Of a stretch of DNA of 64,000 bases, positions 57,521-64,000 are shown piece after piece. Source of the stretch: Branchiostoma floridae. Its lineage: Eukaryota; Chordata; Leptocardii; Amphioxiformes; Branchiostomatidae. Where the stretch lies: the NCBI RefSeq assembly GCF_000003815.2, contig NC_049979.1:7284729-7348728 (forward strand). The letters are read 5' to 3'. The notes under the pieces are model-generated. The model worked only from the letters and a program-made list of their open reading frames with translations, did not search any database and was not told the origin of the DNA. Both the position numbers and the translations under genes were made by a program. Position 1 is the stretch's first letter. Every line of letters starts with the position of its first letter.

Positions 57521-59060
57521 CCTGTCTTCATTTCCTCTCCACCCTCTTGCGAGACGGCACACGCTGCCAGCAACACACTGTGCATCATTAATGACTTAGG
57601 CCATGTCGATTTCATTATATGGACGACATCCACGCGCGCATCAATTTCCCGCCATATCCAAAAATAATTTTTTTAAAAATTCTTTCGACCAAACTCTAAA
57701 TCGTACAAAGCAGCTTCAAAATTTCCAAAAATATGCAGTGGGTTGCAAAAATAAATATCGGAAAACGTACACTAATTTCAGAGAACATTCCAAGATCAAA
57801 GAAGATGTAAAAGGACAAAAATGAATAATCTATTGTTTGGTATAATATATTCTGTGTGTTCAATCACTTATTCAACCTTCCTGACTAATTAGATTTCATA
57901 ATGAAGGTAACTTTTATTTTGGTCAAACTTTTTTTTATTGGCACGCTCTCATCAGTTTTTGGATTCTCAGTGGATGTCATCCATATAATCAAATCAACAT
58001 GGCCTAAAGTATGGTTGGCAAGCACGACATCTGAAGCTCTGGGCTTGTGTAACCAATAACCAATGCTGCAGATTATCTAAGGCTTGATTTCCAACTGCTA
58101 ATGGTTACCTCATTAGCAGTTGGCATAGTGATCATTATGAAACGATACTTCTGATTTCATTTCTGGTTTCATAATATGCATCGTGTTTAGCTAATAGCAT
58201 TTTATCTTTCATAATTCTTACCTAAGCTACATGAAGTGTTACAATAATCAGTTTCTGGAGGATTGGTCTGTAGAAAATCTATACCAAAAATAATCATTGG
58301 CTGTTGCAGGATGTAACCATGACCATGGCCAAACATTTGAAACAGTGTCTTTATTCTTTCTTAAAGAGATCATTCTAGTTGCAGCTAGTGATTTTGATGC
58401 ACTAATTCCAGTAAATCAATGCGTATCACATTCCATGAAGCCCCAAGGATTTTGACTTAAAGCTTCCATATGGCAGGTACTCATGACTCAAAGTAAACAC
58501 GAAACCAAATCCCTGCAGCAGGTGCCACAACCTCTAACAATCCATTAACAAAAATTAAAGATAGACTCCCGGATAAGAGTGACTTTTGTGTGATATTCTC
58601 AAACAACGCTAAGTGTGATTGCATGGCGCTCAAATTTGTAAATCAAAGTCCTTGCAATCAGGCAATATCACAGTGGTAGCATACAATACTGATATTATGC
58701 TACGGTATCTATTTTACTTTCACTTTGACTTCCTGAATGAAATGAAACACTAAAGCATCTTACTACCATTTCCTATCATGTTCATTCTAATTGAAAAATT
58801 CAACACGCGTGTCTCTGCTGCCTGACACATGGGTTAATGTCCTACCCTGATATCATTATGTTACAGTGTGGAGTGTACATTATGAATACATTTGGAGGTA
58901 ATAGATCTTTGCTATTACCACATCTATAACTACTGTATGTTTTTCAGATCGTCATAATGGTAACTGACTTTGGCAAGATGATAGTGGGAAACAAAGAAAG
59001 CAGAGTTTGCACAAATCAACAAAAAAATCATTGGTTTTGATTGACGTTCTCATAGAATGC

Positions 59061-59279
59061 TAATGCTAGTTCACCTTTATCTGTGGGTTATCCTATACCT
59101 GTTGATTATAGAAAAAAAAGTTATTTGGGGATAGCAAGTCGACAGACGGTGATTTCAAACTGTATCTTGAATATCTTGTAATTTAAAACTACCATCCGTT
59201 GACTTGATATCCCTAATTACCCTGTTTTTTTTCAAAACAACAGATATAGGTTACCCCACGAATAAAGGTAATCTAGTAA
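59061..59279. mobile_element. Palindromic MITE, copy 5 of 6
   Basis: About 219 bp, left end 'TAATGCTAGTTCACCTTTAT', right end 'AATAAAGGTAATCTAGTAAT', with inner arms around 'CAGACGGTGATTTC' and 'ACTACCATCCGTTG'. Upstream of the PLCB1/2/3-like exons. Confidence 0.78.
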
Positions 59280-59754
59280 TAAATGTCTTGCTAAACACAG
59301 GCACAATCATAATACCCCTATAGACATGTGACTCTACTATGACTATTTGCGAAGTACTCCTACTACGTGCAGGATGGAAATAGGAGTGACGTATAAATGA
59401 CGTAAACTGCCAATTTTGTTTAGAAATACTTGCCAATATGCAGTCTGGAGTGACTCAATACTACTACGCAGTTCCTTAAATACGGGACCTACGTAAAACT
59501 TCCTGTTGTTATCGAGGAAACGATTTGACAGGGTATACGTAAACCTGCTGAATAACAGGGGGTGAATAAACCACAGAAGCAGCCGGATGAACATCCTTTA
59601 GGCTAATTCCCCATGCCGTTCAGGAAGAGGAAAACACATGATCATCACAGGGGGGAGGCAAAGCTCCATGGGAGTCAGGATGCAATCGAAATGCTGTCCT
59701 TTCATGTCACTGGAAAGGGTGATAGAAACTCTTTAAAAAAACTGTACAAACAGG

Positions 59755-59986
59755 TAACGCTAGTTAACCTGTATCCGCAGGGTAACCTATATTTTTTGTT
59801 TATGAAAAAAAAATCAAAAGCAGTGTATTTTGGGATGTCAAGTAAATGGACGGTGTTTTCAAACTTCTGTATTTTGAAAATATTGCAACTTGAAACCATC
59901 GTCCATCGACTTGATATCCATAAACAACCTACTTTTAAAAACAATGGATATAGGTTACCCCACGGATAAAGGTGAATTAGCATTAA
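59755..59986. mobile_element. Palindromic MITE, copy 6 of 6
   Basis: About 232 bp, left end 'TAACGCTAGTTAACCTGTAT', right end 'GGTGAATTAGCATTAA', inner arms 'GGACGGTGTTTTCAAAC' and 'TTGAAACCATCGTCC'. About 475 bp from copy 5. Confidence 0.78.
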
Positions 59987-61900
59987 CATGTCAAGTGACA
60001 GGAAAAGGCAGCTGAAGGAGTTTTTCTTTAGCTTAAAGCTTTGACTCAAAATTTTGAACTCCACGAATTTCAGCACCAAGGCCATAACTGCTGGAAGAAT
60101 TTCAAGGCCTTGTAAATGAACAGTGACATATTTCCCAAGACTGCTTGTTGCTTTTCTGGAATAGCAGGTTAACTACTAGGAACACATTTAGCCTCTGCAT
60201 CTCATCTTGTGGTCTAGAGAATATATTTTGTACCACACTGAATATCAGAGTTGCCACATACCACTCCAATTGAATTGATGGGCGAGAGAATAGATATGTC
60301 CAACTTAAGATAGCAAAGCAGAGAATAAAGTTCTGAAACCATGATTTATTTGCTTTTAATTGCATATCAAACTATTTTCTTTTCAAATAGTTTTCACCTT
60401 CTTCCATATAACCAACATTTCTCACTATCTTACATACAACACAAGCTAAAAATGACCACACTGTCAATTCCTACTACCACAAAACTATCTTAAACCATTC
60501 TATTCACAATAAATTGCCATTGTACCAACTACCAACACAAAGGACGCAGATTCCTCACTGTTCTTTGGTATTGCAAAAGTAATTGCTTTCCAACCTCACA
60601 GCCTTAAGGCTGCAGAGTGTACCGCTGAGATTGAAAGATGTCCCAAAAATAGTCTAAGAATTCATATTAGAAGTTGTTGAACTCTTCATTGACAAACCAT
60701 AAACAGTGCATGAGTATTGACTGAAGCATTGATGCTCCCATACTTTGATTACCTCCTGTATCTGAGAATAGTACTTGTTTCTCATCGTCATGTTTTCCTC
60801 TGTCTGATAAACATGCAATCAACACAAGAACTGTCATCCCACCTGTTGGTTAATTGGGTGGTTAAGAGAGAAGCTTCATGATATTTGTGTTACCTGATTA
60901 GTACTTAGTCTTGTTTCTATTTGCACATGTGTAAATTTGTTCAGCCACTTTTGGCAAATGTAAGTTGACAACAGCCAACCCACGTTCCATGCAGCAACAG
61001 CTTTGATGTTGCTCTTGCTGCCAGGCTTTACCATAACAGGACAAACGCTAACAGGACTGATCCAATTGGCAGTTCAGCGTGCCTACAGCTGTGTTGCCTG
61101 ATGTTTTGGTAAAGACAATCACCAAGGGACGCCTACAGGGGTGAAAACAACATCGGCCTTCTTCCTAAGATAGGAAAAAGGTCAATTCTGAACTAGAAAA
61201 CCTTTTTTTAAAACTAGACATTGACAGCTCCATAGAACTTTTTCTATAATTAATGTACCATTTACAAATGCCAACCTTACAATCCTAGCGAACTTTTTGT
61301 TAGAACACTATTGATTTTAGGACGGAAGCTTACATATGTAATGAAAATTACACGTCATATATGCTTTCTGTATAAAAGCTTTAGCTTCCTATCATGAAAA
61401 CTGATGCCTTTTTCAACTATTGGCTCATAAGTGTGAGACTGACAAGTACCGTCAAAAGCAAACGTCAAATCTTCCACATCAAAGCATCCTATGATCTTTC
61501 TCACCAATCACATCTAATGTTAGTGGTATTTCCTCTTGTTCTCAATGAAACCTGCCAGGATGCACGTAGTACTGTTGGATTATGTGCATCATTAGACATC
61601 ACAGCATAGAAGCAGTCAGAATCTGATGAACATCCTATTGGCTCATATCTCATTGGATTTAAAGAAGATGAAAACAAATGGTCATCAAAGACAGGAAGTG
61701 GAGATACCATGGGACTTATCCCAGAAAATCAGTGATGTCCCTAAAGACTGGTCTTCAGGCCTGGGGTAGATGGATAAACTGTGGGAGTTCAGAAGATTTG
61801 TACAGAAATCTGTTTCTTTATGTCCTGCTCTAATGACATGTTTTTACAACATCAAAAGTTGCTTTGCGTGTGGACAGCATAACTACAACACAGTGTATGG

Positions 61901-64000
61901 ACTTGATTTGATTGATTTGATTTATTGGAATTGCAAACAATACAATACACGTGGGACACAGGCAGCGATATGCTGGTGTCGTGGCCCACACATGAATACA
62001 TACATACATATCAATTTGTACAATTGTTAAAATACAATCATTGCATACAATTTAAAATTACAATACAATCTATAAATCTGGGTATCAATCAGTCAGTCCA
62101 GTTTGCCAGTCTTCGTTTAAACAATCTGAGACTACCAGCTTGCTTTATTGCCTGGGGAAGATCGTTCCAGAGGCGGGAAGCGTGCGGAATGAAGCTTGAC
62201 TGGTAAGTCTGGGTCCTGCAGCGTGGTATGTGGAGATGGGTAGAGTTGCGAAGCCGTAGGCGTGTGGTTCTGTGCTCGCCTCTTGTGGTGGGTATCAGCG
62301 GTTGCAGGTGAGGAGGGACTAAGCCATTCACCAGTTTATACATGAGAACCATGGACTGGGAATGTCTTCTAGTTGCTAGGCTGTCCCATCCAAGTTCTTG
62401 CATGACGACGCTTGATGGTGTTCGTCTAGCGGCCCCGGTGACAAGGCAGGCGGCTTGGTAGTGAACTCGCTCCAACATCTTGCTGGATGAAGAAGCCAGG
62501 TCCCCTAGCAGTACAGAGGCGTACTCCAGTTTTGGTCGAACCATCGTGTTGTACGCCATCTCTAGTGCCTCCCAGGATAGCTTGCCTCTGAGTTTCCACA
62601 GGAATCCCAGAGTTCTCCTGGCCTTGTTAGATGTAGTCTGGACGTGTTCAGTCCAACGTAAGGTCTGGTGGATGGTGGTGCCCAGGTGAGTATAGAACGG
62701 CACTTGTTCAACTATCTGTCCAGCTATGTAGATTGTAGGTAGCTGTACTTTACTTCGAGGGGACTTTATACACATGACCTTGCACTTGTCCGGATGGAGC
62801 TCAAGGCCCCAGTCAACGAACCAGGTGGAGACATGTTGAAGGTCAGTGTTTGTTGTGCTGGCCACTTCCTGAGCTGTCGGTCCGGACTTGGAAAGCGACG
62901 TGTCGTCAGCGAAGCAATTGATGTTTGAGGAACAAGGTAGGTCTTTGATGTCATTAATGTACACAAGGAATAGGAGCGGTCCTAGGATACTTCCTTGTGG
63001 GACTCCTGCCTTAGTGTGCCCCCAGGAGGATGCCACGCCGTTAATCACAACTCGTTGTTGTCGGCCCGTGAGGTAGTCTGCAACCCACATGTTGAGGGCT
63101 CCCTTAACACCGTAACGGGAGAGCTTGTAGGTGAGACCATCGTGCCACACGGTGTCGAATGCTCGACGGACATCCAGGAAGACAGCGGCAGTGCAGGCAA
63201 TGTTGGGATCGTCAATGGACTTGGCCCATTCGTCAACAAGCCGCATGAGCTGCAGTACTGTTCCGTCTCCTTTCTTGAAGCCTGACTGGTTGACGTTAAT
63301 CAGGTTGTTGTTCATAAGGTAAGCGTACAAGTGATTATGAACAAGTCTCTCCAAGACCTTGGGAACTGTAGAAAGTAAGGCGATGGGCCGGTAGTTGGAG
63401 GGATTAGTGCGATCACCCTTCTTGTAGACCGGTGAGATGTTGCACCTTTTCCACTCTAAAGGGAACTGGCCGGTTGACAAGGAAAAATTAAACAGTTCGC
63501 ACAGGGAGGCGCAGATGATAGGTGCTGCCTCCTTAAGCAGTCTGTTTGAAATCCCGTCAGGACCAGGGGCCTTGTTGGACTGGAGTGTTTGTAGGGTGCG
63601 TTCGACTTCCTCCACCGCCACTACGATTGTGTTTAGTTCTTTATTGGTGAACCTAGGAAGTCGTCTGGTACAGTCAGGGTGGGTTGCTTCACTTGTAACG
63701 TTGACGAAGATGTCGTTTAGCAGTTCAGCCTTGTCCTTGTCCTTAGCCACCACTGAGCCGTTCGCAGAGAGAGCCGGGATTGCAGACTTGCCCTTCCCAG
63801 TTGCCTGTTTGAGAACAGACCAGAACTGACGAGCACCTTCAGCAGTTTTCAGTCTCTCGCTAACGGCAGCGTAGTATCCAGCCTCGGCTTGGTGAAGGTC
63901 TTTAGTCAGGCGGTTTTTGGCCTTTGTGTAACTTTTCCAATTTTCATTGGATGGCGAAGACTTAAAAGTTTTGTACAGTTCGGTTTTGTGTTGGATAGCC
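61901..64000 (-). mobile_element. 3' part of a CR1/L2-like non-LTR retrotransposon
   Basis: The RT frame is followed by about 190 bp of 3' UTR, ending near 61901 in AATAAATC and short ATCAA repeats on the minus strand. A simple-repeat tail instead of poly(A) fits CR1/L2-group elements. The element lies upstream of the PLCB1/2/3-like exons, probably inside a large intron of that gene and in the same orientation. The target-site duplication cannot be checked because the 5' end is off the window. Confidence 0.85.
62089..64000 (-). CDS. Non-LTR retrotransposon ORF2: reverse transcriptase and C-terminal domain (5' part outside window)
   Basis: Open for 636 codons from the right edge to TGA at 62089-62091, without a frameshift. 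It first encodes a charged linker typical of the stretch between endonuclease and RT ('FWSVLKQATGKGKSAIPAL'). A complete RT follows: 'NKAPGPDGI', 'NYRPIALLS', the A motif 'DVRRAFDTVW' (about 63154-63174), the B motif 'GVPQGSILGPLLF', the catalytic 'FADD' (62902-62913) and a thumb motif 'HLGTTI'. The C-terminus carries 'ASRLWNDLP', seen in CR1/L2/Rex/Jockey-group elements. The apurinic endonuclease would lie beyond 64000. The frame is intact, suggesting a recent insertion. RT identity is certain; the exact clade is not resolved. Confidence 0.93.
   Translation of the reverse strand, partial: AIQHKTELYKTFKSSPSNENWKSYTKAKNRLTKDLHQAEAGYYAAVSERLKTAEGARQFWSVLKQATGKGKSAIPALSANGSVVAKDKDKAELLNDIFVNVTSEATHPDCTRRLPRFTNKELNTIVVAVEEVERTLQTLQSNKAPGPDGISNRLLKEAAPIICASLCELFNFSLSTGQFPLEWKRCNISPVYKKGDRTNPSNYRPIALLSTVPKVLERLVHNHLYAYLMNNNLINVNQSGFKKGDGTVLQLMRLVDEWAKSIDDPNIACTAAVFLDVRRAFDTVWHDGLTYKLSRYGVKGALNMWVADYLTGRQQRVVINGVASSWGHTKAGVPQGSILGPLLFLVYINDIKDLPCSSNINCFADDTSLSKSGPTAQEVASTTNTDLQHVSTWFVDWGLELHPDKCKVMCIKSPRSKVQLPTIYIAGQIVEQVPFYTHLGTTIHQTLRWTEHVQTTSNKARRTLGFLWKLRGKLSWEALEMAYNTMVRPKLEYASVLLGDLASSSSKMLERVHYQAACLVTGAARRTPSSVVMQELGWDSLATRRHSQSMVLMYKLVNGLVPPHLQPLIPTTRGEHRTTRLRLRNSTHLHIPRCRTQTYQSSFIPHASRLWNDLPQAIKQAGSLRLFKRRLANWTD

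Larger units (their letters stand above)
56229..61900. other. Upstream of the visible PLCB1/2/3-like exons, probably a large intron
   Basis: Contains the CArG/CRE island at 57.4-57.6 kb, palindromic MITE copies 5 and 6 and a 29-bp string at 57972-58000 identical to one at 10585-10613. No exon encoding the preceding part of the catalytic domain was found, so the intron is at least 7.7 kb if the gene is intact. Confidence 0.6.

Noticed and set aside
1-64000. CRISPR arrays, operons and bacterial signals
   Set aside because: The window is an intron-rich animal locus. The tandem repeats lack the repeat-spacer structure of CRISPR.

Overview
This is an animal nuclear genome window, most likely from a lancelet (Branchiostoma). 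Its genes are split into small exons with GT-AG introns. It is packed with short inverted-repeat transposons, SINE-like elements, LINE pieces and minisatellites, and shows no bacterial features. The host call is an inference from gene content, repeat style and the chordate-like arrangement of the two genes; another invertebrate deuterostome is not excluded.

Two phospholipase C-beta genes lie head to tail on the minus strand. From right to left, the first is a PLCB1/2/3-class gene. Its last 16 coding exons (56228 down to 47072) encode the end of the catalytic Y half, the C2 domain, a Ser/Thr-rich acidic linker, the long coiled-coil C-terminal domain, and a final TSL that fits a class I PDZ ligand. 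Its N-terminal exons are not visible up to the right edge. About 14.8 kb further left a second, PLCB4/norpA-class gene begins. Its start codon is at 32313 and four small exons (32.3, 24.9, 17.2 and 1.0 kb) encode the PH domain; the rest lies beyond the left edge. Human PLCB1 and PLCB4 are also neighbours in this order and orientation on chromosome 20p12, so the pair looks like an ancestral tandem duplication. Both enzymes would act under Gq, cleaving PIP2 to IP3 and diacylglycerol.

The rest is intron and intergenic DNA dominated by repeats. 1-17 kb holds fold-back MITEs, a duplicated 448-bp unit with a tRNA-like head, two minisatellites, elements with CAGGGCTC ends and 5-bp target duplications, a 5S rRNA-derived SINE and a possible solo LTR. 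17-32 kb holds further MITEs, a (GAGT)n array and modular repeats. 32-47 kb holds a LINE 3' fragment, a hammerhead-ribozyme-like motif, a MITE with 9-bp target duplications and CpG-rich segments that may contain 5' exons. 56-62 kb holds two more copies of the commonest MITE. 61.9-64.0 kb is the 3' part of an intact-looking non-LTR retrotransposon reading leftward.

The most interesting points are the tandem PLC-beta pair, the hammerhead-like motif at 40.1 kb, the 5S-headed SINE with a headless relative at 48.4 kb, and a set of hAT-like elements that each iterate their own short word. No new multi-gene system is evident.
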